Made by a program: the position numbers and the translations under genes. From positions 1,426,001 through 1,490,000 of the forward strand of contig OZ006973.1 in assembly GCA_963931085.1 (NCBI GenBank): 64,000 bases of DNA, in the 5' to 3' direction. Positions 27,573-35,274 of this stretch are shown piece by piece; position 1 is the first letter of the stretch, and the number at the start of each line of letters is the position of its first letter. The notes below the pieces were generated by a model. That model was not told the DNA's origin. It saw only the letters and a program-made list of their open reading frames with translations, and did not search any database. The DNA is from UMGS1994 sp944386155 (GTDB lineage Bacteria > Bacillota > Clostridia > TANB77 > CAG-508).

Positions 27573-27908
27573 TTAAAGGTTTGTAGAGCCATTATTAAAG
27601 TTTTGTTCTGCATTATTTAAATAATTTAAAAATTCATTATCAATAGAATTTTCTCCTTCTTTAACAACTCTCATATCTACTTGTGGATTAGCACCAGAAG
27701 AAATAAATGAATATGCAGCATCTATTCCACTTAATTTTTCATTTGCTGAAATCTTTACTAACTGCCCATTATGATTTGCATATGTGGCTGTCTCCTGTGA
27801 GTTTTTATCAATTACTTCAACTTCTCCTCTACTAGCAAGACATTTCTTAAAATACTGTAAATCTTTATTACACATATCGCAATCACTCTCCTTTATTTGG
27901 TTTTCCAA
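27573..27908 (-). CDS. Hypothetical protein, 111 residues
   Basis: Soluble protein with an early CDMCNKD cysteine pair and a C-terminus rich in Asn. No family recognised. It is the last gene before a terminator, and the next gene upstream on the strand ends 126 bases away. Confidence 0.6.
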   Translation of the reverse strand: MENQIKESDCDMCNKDLQYFKKCLASRGEVEVIDKNSQETATYANHNGQLVKISANEKLSGIDAAYSFISSGANPQVDMRVVKEGENSIDNEFLNYLNNAEQNFNNGSTNL

Positions 27909-28034
27909 TGCATTTTTCTACATTTCCTGTAATTATATATTGAAAATACAAAATTATCAAGTTTTTCATATGTTTTTTCACAATTTTTTCACAATTTTTT
28001 TCACATATTCTTCACATGTTTATAAATTTTTTCA

Positions 28035-28511
28035 CTACTTTTTATTGAAAAAGCTCTTAATTTTATTAATCATTTTACTTATAAAACTTTCTTTATATTC
28101 TGTAGGAAGAATTTTATTATTAGTATCATTATTTTTATTATCTATTTTTGAATCAATATTTCTGCTGGTATTATTAATAGAATCATCAAATATATCATCA
28201 TATTTATACTTTTTAGCCTTTTCATCATTTACTAATTTATCATTATAATTTAATATTTTTTCAAGTTTAACTTTTTGTACATTTGATAAAAAATATTCAT
28301 TAATTAAATATGTTAATATTATTTTTGTTTCTTTTAATATATTTTGATTTTCAAAAGGAATATTTATATCATAAGAAAACTCATAATTCTTATCTTTATT
28401 TTTATTAATTTCTAATATTTTATCTTGAGGAATCTTTAAATATTCTTTAGCTGGAATATATTTTAAAATTTCAAGTACCTCTACATAAGCTTTTGGGTAT
28501 ACATCTTCCAT
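28035..28511 (-). CDS. Hypothetical protein, paralogue of 33656-34108
   Basis: 158 residues. The ATG at 28511 follows AAGGAG, which lies inside the end of the preceding gene; a longer N-terminal reading lacks an RBS. A helical first half (LPEEY/IPQDKILEI-like pattern, then a region ending LNYNDKLVNDEKAKKYKYDDIF) aligns by eye with the protein at 33656-34108. A variable linker and a basic end (SKMINKIKSFFNKK) follow. I know this small family from gut Clostridia without an assigned role. Confidence 0.6.
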   Translation of the reverse strand: MEDVYPKAYVEVLEILKYIPAKEYLKIPQDKILEINKNKDKNYEFSYDINIPFENQNILKETKIILTYLINEYFLSNVQKVKLEKILNYNDKLVNDEKAKKYKYDDIFDDSINNTSRNIDSKIDNKNNDTNNKILPTEYKESFISKMINKIKSFFNKK

Positions 28512-28512
28512 A

Positions 28513-29514
28513 TTATAATTCTCCTTTATCCATTTTTTCTTCTGTAGCTTGCATTTGATCAAAAGCTCCATATTTTCTTATATCACTACTTGTGATACTT
28601 TTCATAGCATCTTTTAAAATATCTCCTGCAAATAATATTTCTGAATGATTTGTTCTTTCCCATACTGAAGTATCTAATAAATCTACTGCATATCTAAAAT
28701 CTGGGTCTTGTTCATAGGCACTTTCAAAATCATCTAATGTAAAATTTAGTCTTTCTCTAAATAATCTGGCTGTATCAATTCCAAATTTAACTTTTTCCAT
28801 AGCTTTTTCATCTCTAAAAACTATTTCTGGAAGTAAATTACCCGCTTCTACTTCTCCTTTATAAATTCTTTCTAAATCTTCTGATAATCTAGCTTCTGCT
28901 AAAAATCCACTCTTCTTAGAAAAGCCCTCTTCTAATGTAGCTTGAAGTATTCCACCTTCGATTACATATTCTCTAGACTTTCCTGAAGGATCTAAAACAA
29001 CTATCATACCTGAATCAAATAAATTCTCTAACAATTTATTTAAATCACTCTCTTTTTTAGAATCTTGTCTTAACTTATTTATTTTAGTAGGATTTCTATC
29101 ATCAAATAAATCTAAGACTTCTGGTGATAGAGAATCAATATATCTTTTAACAGAATTATTACAATTATACATTTCATAAATATCATCTAGGCTATATCCA
29201 TTATTTTTAAGACCTTTTCCTATTAATGTTGCTCTTTCGAAATCACTTTCAAAAGCACTATTCTCAGAAGAATTATTTTCTATTTTTATCTCTTCTATTA
29301 CGAAATCCCCAACATTTTGTGCATTATCTACTACAAAGAAAAACTCTATATCAGAAAGTCCTGATATGCTTGTTAGTCCATGCTCATCTTCAGAAACTAA
29401 CCTTCCTTCATCATTTAAATAAAAAGTAAGTTCAGATTCATCAACTTTTTTTGATTTAATCTTTCCTCCACTTTTTAATAAATCTATATAATGCTTAAAG
29501 TTTATATCTTCCAT
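28513..29514 (-). CDS. Hypothetical protein, 333 residues
   Basis: Soluble, acidic, mostly helical after a beta-rich first 65 residues. No recognised domain. It is coupled to the next gene: its last codons supply that gene's ribosome-binding site. Confidence 0.65.
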   Translation of the reverse strand: MEDINFKHYIDLLKSGGKIKSKKVDESELTFYLNDEGRLVSEDEHGLTSISGLSDIEFFFVVDNAQNVGDFVIEEIKIENNSSENSAFESDFERATLIGKGLKNNGYSLDDIYEMYNCNNSVKRYIDSLSPEVLDLFDDRNPTKINKLRQDSKKESDLNKLLENLFDSGMIVVLDPSGKSREYVIEGGILQATLEEGFSKKSGFLAEARLSEDLERIYKGEVEAGNLLPEIVFRDEKAMEKVKFGIDTARLFRERLNFTLDDFESAYEQDPDFRYAVDLLDTSVWERTNHSEILFAGDILKDAMKSITSSDIRKYGAFDQMQATEEKMDKGEL

Positions 29515-29650
29515 AAATTTCTCCTTTGTATTATCTTACATAATAATTATATAAATAACTAATTATAAATTGCAAGAAAAAATATGTAACTTATTTTAAA
29601 AATAAATTACATATTCTTTCAGTATCTTATATTATTTTTAGTTTATATTA

Positions 29651-31645
29651 TTAATTTATATTATTAAATTCCTCTAATTCTTTTTGAAGATTCTCCCATT
29701 CTAAATATTTTAGATTAAGTGATTCGTTTTGTTCATTAATCTTATTATTAATTTCTTCAAGTTTTATATAATCTGAACTTATCTCATCATCTTCTAATAA
29801 CTTTTTATTATCAGAAATTACATTTTCAAGTAACTGTATATCTTCTTCAACTTTTCTTATTTTCCTTTCTATCCTTGATTTTTCTTTTAATGGATTATTA
29901 ATAATATTTTTTTCTTTTTTTACTTGTATGTCATTTTCACGTAAATGAGAAGCATTTAAATTATTACTTGATTGTATTTCTTCTTTTTCTTTATAGATTT
30001 CTAAATATTCTTCATATGTGCAATTATAATATTTAACTTTAGTATTTAGTATATTTTCATCATTTTTATTATTATAGTTTTTAGTATCATTTCCTTTTTC
30101 AAATACTATTATAGAATCTGCAATTTTATTTACAAAAAATCTATCGTGAGATACGAATAATATACTTCCTTCGTATTCTTTAAGCATATTTTCTAAAGTT
30201 TCTTTTCCTATTATATCCATATGATTTGTTGGCTCATCTAATATTAATAAATTAGGTCCATTTTTTAGTATCATACTTAATTTTAATCTAACTTTTTCAC
30301 CACCAGATAGCATTTTTACTTCTTTAAATACATCATCACCATAAAACATAAATGCTGCTAATGAATTTCTAATTTCTGTTACTGTAAGATTTGAAAAAGC
30401 ATTGCTAAACACATCATATACTGTTTTTTCAGAATCTACTAAAGCTTCTTTTTGATCAAAATATCCTATATCTACATTATGGCCAATATTAATTTCTCCT
30501 GAAATTTTCTCTATTTTAGATACTATTGTTTTTAGAAGTGTAGATTTTCCTGTACCATTTGGACCTATAATTCCAATTTTCTGTCCTTTGTATAAATCAA
30601 AATTAATATTAGTAGCGATAATTTTTTCATATCCAATACTTAAATTAGAAATATTTAAAACATTTTTTCCACTTTGTCTACTTATCTTAAAATTAGATTT
30701 AAAAGTATTTAAATCATACTTGTTTGGCTCTTCTAATTTAGCCATCCTCTCAATTTGTTTTAGTTTTGCCTGAGCCATTTTAGCTTTATTTTTCTTATAC
30801 CTAAATCTTTCAACTACTGCCATTAATCTTTTTATCTCTTTTTGTTGATATTCATAGTCTTTTAATTGTTTTTCATAATTTACTCTTTTTTGTTTTTCAT
30901 AATAATCATAATTTCCAGAGTATAAAGTCATTTCTCCATACTCTATTTCATACACTTTATCTACTATTTTATTTATAAACATTCTATCATGAGAGACAAT
31001 TATACAAGCTTTAGGATATGTTTTTAAATATCCTTCAAGCCATTCGATTGTATCTATATCTAAATGATTTGTCGGTTCATCTAATAAAAGTAAATCTGGT
31101 TTACTAAGTAATAATTTTATAAAAGCAATTTTAGTTCTTTGTCCACCAGAAAACTCTGATATTTTTTTATCTAAATCTTCTACCGAAAAGCCAAATTTTC
31201 TTACAACAGTTTCATATTCTTTTTTATATGTATATCCATTTAAGAACTCAAATCTATCTTGCAATCTAGAATACTCTTTTGCCAAAGCTTCACTTTTGTC
31301 TGACTGCATTTTTTCTAACAACAAATTAATTTTGTTTTCTATGTTTATAATATCTGAATATACTTTTAAAATTTCTTCCTTCATTGTAATAGATTCATTA
31401 TCAAAATCTATTTGTCTTAGATATCCGATATTATAAATTCCTTCTTTAAAAATACTAAACTTTTCTTCAGAAGTTCCTTCTGATAATAACGAATTATCAA
31501 TTATTGCCTTTAAAAGTGTAGATTTACCACATCCGTTTCTTCCAACAATAGCAACCTTTTCTTTGCCTTTAACTTCAAAATTAATATTTTCTATAATTGT
31601 ATCTGCACCATATGAGACTGACCCATTTGTTATTTTAAAATTCAT
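29651..31645 (-). CDS. ABC-F family ATPase
   Basis: 664 residues, two ABC domains and no membrane segment. The first has Walker A GRNGCGKST (35-43), signature FSGGQRTK and Walker B LLLLDEPTNHLD. The second has GPNGTGKST, LSGGEKVRL and LLILDEPTNHMD. The linker between them is rich in Lys and Arg, and a C-terminal coiled coil (about 590-660) follows. ABC-F proteins act on the ribosome, in translation or in antibiotic protection. The coiled-coil end resembles Uup/YdiF-type housekeeping members rather than drug-resistance forms. Confidence 0.92.
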   Translation of the reverse strand: MNFKITNGSVSYGADTIIENINFEVKGKEKVAIVGRNGCGKSTLLKAIIDNSLLSEGTSEEKFSIFKEGIYNIGYLRQIDFDNESITMKEEILKVYSDIINIENKINLLLEKMQSDKSEALAKEYSRLQDRFEFLNGYTYKKEYETVVRKFGFSVEDLDKKISEFSGGQRTKIAFIKLLLSKPDLLLLDEPTNHLDIDTIEWLEGYLKTYPKACIIVSHDRMFINKIVDKVYEIEYGEMTLYSGNYDYYEKQKRVNYEKQLKDYEYQQKEIKRLMAVVERFRYKKNKAKMAQAKLKQIERMAKLEEPNKYDLNTFKSNFKISRQSGKNVLNISNLSIGYEKIIATNINFDLYKGQKIGIIGPNGTGKSTLLKTIVSKIEKISGEINIGHNVDIGYFDQKEALVDSEKTVYDVFSNAFSNLTVTEIRNSLAAFMFYGDDVFKEVKMLSGGEKVRLKLSMILKNGPNLLILDEPTNHMDIIGKETLENMLKEYEGSILFVSHDRFFVNKIADSIIVFEKGNDTKNYNNKNDENILNTKVKYYNCTYEEYLEIYKEKEEIQSSNNLNASHLRENDIQVKKEKNIINNPLKEKSRIERKIRKVEEDIQLLENVISDNKKLLEDDEISSDYIKLEEINNKINEQNESLNLKYLEWENLQKELEEFNNIN

Positions 31646-31686
31646 CTTGCCACCTTTATATAATTAATTTATATTTACATTTACAT

Positions 31687-32046
31687 TTATTTTAATAATT
31701 TCTCTTTCCATTCATTTTCCTTAAATCCTACTAATATAAAATTATCATTTATAACTAGTGGTCTTTTTATAAGCATTCCATTACTTGATAACAATTCAAT
31801 TTTTTCATCATAAGACATATTGTCTAATTTCGTTTTTAAATCCATACTCTTATATAATAATCCACTTGTATTAAAAAACTTTTTTATATCTAAATTACTT
31901 CTTTTTATCCAGTTATTTAATTCTTCTTTACTTGGAACAGATTCAACTATATGTCTATCTGTAAATTTTACTTTATTGTCTTCTAACCATTTTTTTGCTT
32001 TTTTACATGTGCTACATTTTGGATATTCAATAAATAAAACTTCCAT
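31687..32046 (-). CDS. ArsC/Spx-family thioredoxin-fold protein
   Basis: 119 residues with CSTC at 11-14 in a thioredoxin-like fold and KRPLVINDNFILVGF near the C-terminus, typical of the ArsC/YffB/Spx family. The central NTSGLLYK segment favours the ArsC/YffB reductase-like branch over Spx. Substrate unknown. Confidence 0.82.
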   Translation of the reverse strand: MEVLFIEYPKCSTCKKAKKWLEDNKVKFTDRHIVESVPSKEELNNWIKRSNLDIKKFFNTSGLLYKSMDLKTKLDNMSYDEKIELLSSNGMLIKRPLVINDNFILVGFKENEWKEKLLK

Positions 32047-32147
32047 ATTCTCCTCCTAACTTTAATCTCACATATATAATTTTATTTTTTAAACATTATC
32101 TATCTTTCTTTTGTATATTACAATATTTTCTCTTTTAAATCAAGAAT

Positions 32148-32183
32148 AAAGCTAGAATGCTTTAAAATACATTCTAGCTTTGT
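32148..32183 (-). terminator. Terminator after the CorC/TlyC-type gene
   Basis: AAAGCTAGAATG (32148-32159) pairs with CATTCTAGCTTT (32170-32181). Confidence 0.8.
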
Positions 32184-32201
32184 ATTATTTTAATTTTTAA
32201 A

Positions 32202-33548
32202 TTAATCTTCTTTTTCATCTGATTTTAAATCATTTTCATCTTTTTTATCTTCATCTAATTGTTTTACATGTTTAGTTGCTTTAACTTTTGTAATTCTATT
32301 ATCTTTAAATTGCATTACTTGATAACTAACATCGTCAGTTTCTATCACTGGCTTTTCTTTTGCACTCGGAATTCTATTTAATTTAAAAATTAAATATCCT
32401 GATAAAGTATCATATTCACCTTCTGGGATAGAAATATCTAATATCTTTTCAACTTCATATACTGGAAGTTCTCCTTCTATCATATATTCATCTTCAAATA
32501 TTTTTTCATATTTTTTCTCTATTACATCATATTCATCATAAATTTCACCAACAAGCTCTTCTACAATATCTTCCATTGTAACTATTCCTGCTGTACCACC
32601 ATGCTCATCAAGCACTATTGCAATTTGTTTCTTAGATTTTCTTAATTCTTTAAATACATCATTTATATGACTTAATTCTGAAACATAATAAGCTTCTTTT
32701 ACTAAAGATTTTATCTTTGTTCTTTTATTTTTTAGAGATGTTACTATATCTTTAACATATACAATACCTTTAATTTTATCTAAAGTCTCTTCATATACAG
32801 GCATTCTACTAAATCTATTATCAGCTGTAATTTCTTCTATTGCATCTGATACTGAAAGATCTGCATCTAATGCAAATATCTCTGTTCTTGGTACCATTAT
32901 TTCAGATACTAATTTATCATTAAATTCAAATACATTTTCAATCATTTCTCTTTCATCTTTATTAATAGAACCTTTTTCTTCTCCAACATCTATCATCATT
33001 CTAATTTCTTCTTCAGTTACTGTTTCTTCTTCATTTCCACTTGCTCCAAATAATTTAGATACAACATCTGTAGAAAATGTTAAAAATCTAACAAATGGTG
33101 CAGTTATAATTGAAATAAATCTAATTATTCCAACTGAAGCATATGCTAAAGGTTCAGAATACTTCATTGCAACTCTCTTTGGAACTAATTCTCCAAAAAT
33201 TAAAGTAAAATAAGATAATATTATTGTTATAATTATTATAGATATATGATTCCAAACATCTACTGGGAATACTGGAATTAACCTAGCAAGTACTGGTGCT
33301 AAATCATCTGCAAAAGCATCTGATGCAAAAGCACTTGATAAAAACCCTGCAAGAGTAATTCCTATTTGGATTGTTGCTAAAAATTTACTAGGATTTTTAA
33401 GCATTTTCTTGATTGATTTTGCTTTTTTATCTCCTTCTTTAGCCTGTTTATCAATTTTCATATCATTTAATGATATAAATGCAATTTCTACTGCCGCAAA
33501 AAAAGCATTAAAAAAGATTAGAACGATTAAAACTAATAGTTGTGACAC
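32202..33548 (-). CDS. CNNM/CorC/TlyC-type membrane protein with CBS domains
   Basis: 448 residues: a DUF21/CNNM membrane domain (about 1-190, with AFFAAVEIAFISL and LTLAGFLSSAFA-like helices), two CBS domains (MVPRTEIFALD onward, about 215-335), and a CorC/HlyC C-terminal domain (about 350-430), then a charged tail. The family is linked to Mg2+/Co2+ homeostasis; the old name haemolysin is misleading. Confidence 0.9.
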   Translation of the reverse strand: MSQLLVLIVLIFFNAFFAAVEIAFISLNDMKIDKQAKEGDKKAKSIKKMLKNPSKFLATIQIGITLAGFLSSAFASDAFADDLAPVLARLIPVFPVDVWNHISIIIITIILSYFTLIFGELVPKRVAMKYSEPLAYASVGIIRFISIITAPFVRFLTFSTDVVSKLFGASGNEEETVTEEEIRMMIDVGEEKGSINKDEREMIENVFEFNDKLVSEIMVPRTEIFALDADLSVSDAIEEITADNRFSRMPVYEETLDKIKGIVYVKDIVTSLKNKRTKIKSLVKEAYYVSELSHINDVFKELRKSKKQIAIVLDEHGGTAGIVTMEDIVEELVGEIYDEYDVIEKKYEKIFEDEYMIEGELPVYEVEKILDISIPEGEYDTLSGYLIFKLNRIPSAKEKPVIETDDVSYQVMQFKDNRITKVKATKHVKQLDEDKKDENDLKSDEKED

Positions 33549-33615
33549 TTTTATCTCTCCTTAATATTTAAAATTTTATATTACTACTATACCATTTAAT
33601 TAGTCATTTTGCAAA

Positions 33616-33668
33616 TAAAAAAGAGAGATTATAAAGTAAACTATATTTAACTTAATTACTCATCTCTC
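33616..33668 (-). terminator. Terminator overlapping the end of the 33656 gene
   Basis: GAGAGAT (33623-33629) pairs with ATCTCTC (33662-33668) across a long loop, followed on the minus strand by six Ts. The upstream arm lies inside the coding region. Confidence 0.55.
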
Positions 33669-34108
33669 AAATTTAATAATTTGTTTTTAAATAACTTATT
33701 AATATAATCTAATATTTTTCTAAATAAACTTTTCTTTTCTTTTAATGTTAAAGATTTATTTTTATTTTCTTCTTTTTTAAATATATTTTCTGTATTATAT
33801 TTTTCTTTTTGTTCTTTATCAAATATCTTTTGATTATTATCATAAATTTTTTCTAACAATTCTTTTTGTTCATCATTACAAAAAAATTCTAAATTTAGCC
33901 ATAGAATCATCGAAATTGCTTCTCTTGAAAGTCCTTGACTCTCGATAGAAATATCAGGATCTATCTTAACTTTATATGATTCATCTTTTTCAGATTTTAT
34001 AGCATCTAATATATCTTTTGGAAGTCTATTTGTATATGATTTTCCAAGAGAAGCTAAAAAAGCATCTACTTCAGAAAAAGCTCTCTTTTTTGCTAAAGAT
34101 GTTCCCAT
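33656..34108 (-). CDS. Hypothetical protein, paralogue of 28035-28511
   Basis: 150 residues from the ATG at 34108, behind AGGAGG. The region of about residues 25-105 (RLPKDILDAIK, SREAISMILWLNLEFF, EKYNTENIF) matches the protein at 28035-28511 in order and spacing, including the basic C-terminus. It is the last host gene before the prophage attachment site. Confidence 0.6.
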   Translation of the reverse strand: MGTSLAKKRAFSEVDAFLASLGKSYTNRLPKDILDAIKSEKDESYKVKIDPDISIESQGLSREAISMILWLNLEFFCNDEQKELLEKIYDNNQKIFDKEQKEKYNTENIFKKEENKNKSLTLKEKKSLFRKILDYINKLFKNKLLNLRDE

Positions 34109-34195
34109 ATTCCTACCTCCTTTGCTAATTTTCACATATATAAAATTATATCTATACTTTTTAATAAATTCAAGTACATAAACATCTATTTTATA

Positions 34196-34232
34196 CGAAA
34201 AAAAAGCATCACCTAAGTAATGCTTTTTTTAA
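34196..34232 (-). terminator. Terminator of the host tRNA-Phe unit
   Basis: AAGCAT pairs with ATGCTT with A/T runs on both sides (34197-34231). It lies immediately downstream of the tRNA 3' end on the minus strand. Confidence 0.75.
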
Positions 34233-34234
34233 GT

Positions 34235-34281
34235 GGTGGCTCGAAGTGGAATCGAACCACTGACACGGGGATTTTCAGTCT
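34235..34281 (-). other. Prophage attachment site: 3' half of tRNA-Phe
   Basis: The minus strand carries the tRNA-Phe 3' half: anticodon loop CTGAAAA (GAA anticodon), the right anticodon stem TCCCC, variable loop GTGTC, T arm AGTGG-TTCGATT-CCACT, and acceptor ending CCACCA. The left half does not follow: the left side of the anticodon stem is AAAGA rather than GGGGA, and further bases are AT-rich phage DNA. This is a phage-borne or displaced tRNA end, so recombination took place inside the anticodon loop. The intact tRNA gene should lie at the other prophage junction beyond the window. Confidence 0.88.
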
Positions 34282-34340
34282 TTTATATAAATTCTTTATA
34301 AGTATATATTTATAAACATTTTTAATTACTACACACTTAT

Positions 34341-34363
34341 TTTGACACACCTATTTGACACAC
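34341..34363. repeat. Direct repeats near the attachment site
   Basis: TTTGACACAC occurs at 34341-34350 and 34354-34363, a 13-base period. They may be arm-type integrase binding sites. Confidence 0.6.
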
Positions 34364-34370
34364 TAAATAT

Positions 34371-34520
34371 TTATTTTGTACTATTAATATTACTTAAAAT
34401 ACTGTCTCTAATTCCTCTCATATATATCTTACTACACATTCTTATATTATTCAATATAAACTCTCTTTCCTCTTCTTTTAAATCTAGTTCTTCAATTCTT
34501 CTTATAAATATTTCTTCCAT
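34371..34520 (-). CDS. Small prophage protein, 49 residues
   Basis: ATG at 34520 behind AAGGAGAGG. A charged, helical peptide (EELDLKEEEREF, then NNIRMCSKIYMR). No family recognised. Confidence 0.55.
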   Translation of the reverse strand: MEEIFIRRIEELDLKEEEREFILNNIRMCSKIYMRGIRDSILSNINSTK

Positions 34521-34612
34521 TTTTACCTCTCCTTATTCGTATACTTCTATAATATATATTTTATAAGTTGTTAAAAAGTTACGGCTGTAAGGAAAGAACC
34601 GCTATAGCGGTG

Positions 34613-34810
34613 TTAATCTTCATAATTAAATAGCTCTTTTATATCTACTTCAAGAGCTTTTGCGAGTTTACAAATTGTTATAATACTAGGAATTTTTTCA
34701 TTTCTTTCTAAGTCGCCAATATAACTTTCAGATACACCTGATAGTTTAGATAATTCTTTTTGAGTTAATCCTTTTTCAGTTCTTATCTCTTTTATCTTTA
34801 ATACTAACAT
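34613..34810 (-). CDS. XRE/Cro-type DNA-binding regulator
   Basis: 65 residues, a single helix-turn-helix domain (TQKELSKLSGVSESYIGDLE) with no other domain. It sits at the left end of the prophage behind the tail-fibre gene, away from the expected lysogeny region, and may be a lysogenic-conversion regulator. A 14-bp palindrome (ACCGCTATAGCGGT, 34598-34611) lies just past its stop codon. Confidence 0.82.
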   Translation of the reverse strand: MLVLKIKEIRTEKGLTQKELSKLSGVSESYIGDLERNEKIPSIITICKLAKALEVDIKELFNYED

Positions 34811-34831
34811 GTATGTAGTATCTGCAGAAAT

Positions 34832-34861
34832 AAAAAAATAATCCTGGAACTCGTCCAGGAT
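34832..34861 (-). terminator. Terminator of the late (tail/lysis) operon
   Basis: ATCCTGGA (34841-34848) pairs with TCCAGGAT (34854-34861), followed on the minus strand by TATTTTTTTATTT. Confidence 0.82.
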
Positions 34862-34965
34862 ACTTCCGTTTTTCTAAATCTACACTCGATTTAAATTCCA
34901 ATTTCCAAGTAGCATTAAATATTATAGCTTGTTTATTCTTATGTTTCAAGTACATTCGTATGACA

Positions 34966-35073
34966 TTATTCGACTATTTTCACGTTATCAAGTGCAAATC
35001 TGATACTTTCATTAATTAATTCGTTTAAGCTTAGTGTGTTTGTTTGTATAGACAATTTTCTTAACCTAGTCAT
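34966..35073 (-). CDS. Possible small protein, 35 residues
   Basis: ATG at 35073 with a weak RBS. Composition is plausible (LSLNELINESIRFALDN) but there is no other support. The rest of 34862-35105 shows nothing. Confidence 0.3.
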   Translation of the reverse strand: MTRLRKLSIQTNTLSLNELINESIRFALDNVKIVE

Positions 35074-35105
35074 TTATCTTATCCAATAATATTCAATTTC
35101 AACTA

Positions 35106-35264
35106 TTAAATTACCTCTTCCCATGCTACTGGATATTCGGCAGGTGACCACACGCAGTTATCTAGCTTACATACATATTTAATATAACTTTCTTCAATTT
35201 TTTTAAGAATATCTCTTAAATCAAAATCTGAATTTTCAATTACATTTTTAAATATTTTAAACAT
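35106..35264 (-). CDS. Small phage protein after the tail fibre
   Basis: 52 residues from the ATG at 35264, behind GGAGG. It ends VWSPAEYPVAWEEVI. The position matches small XkdX-like genes found after baseplate/fibre genes in Firmicutes phages. The opening Met-Phe-Lys, helical, is not diagnostic. Confidence 0.6.
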   Translation of the reverse strand: MFKIFKNVIENSDFDLRDILKKIEESYIKYVCKLDNCVWSPAEYPVAWEEVI

Positions 35265-35274
35265 TGCTTCCTCC

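Noticed and set aside
34235..34281. Complete tRNA-Phe gene
   Set aside because: Only the 3' half is present; the left anticodon stem, D arm and 5' acceptor strand are missing.
34598..34611. 14-bp palindrome as a terminator of the XRE gene
   Set aside because: It has no loop and no T run on the minus strand; an operator is as likely.
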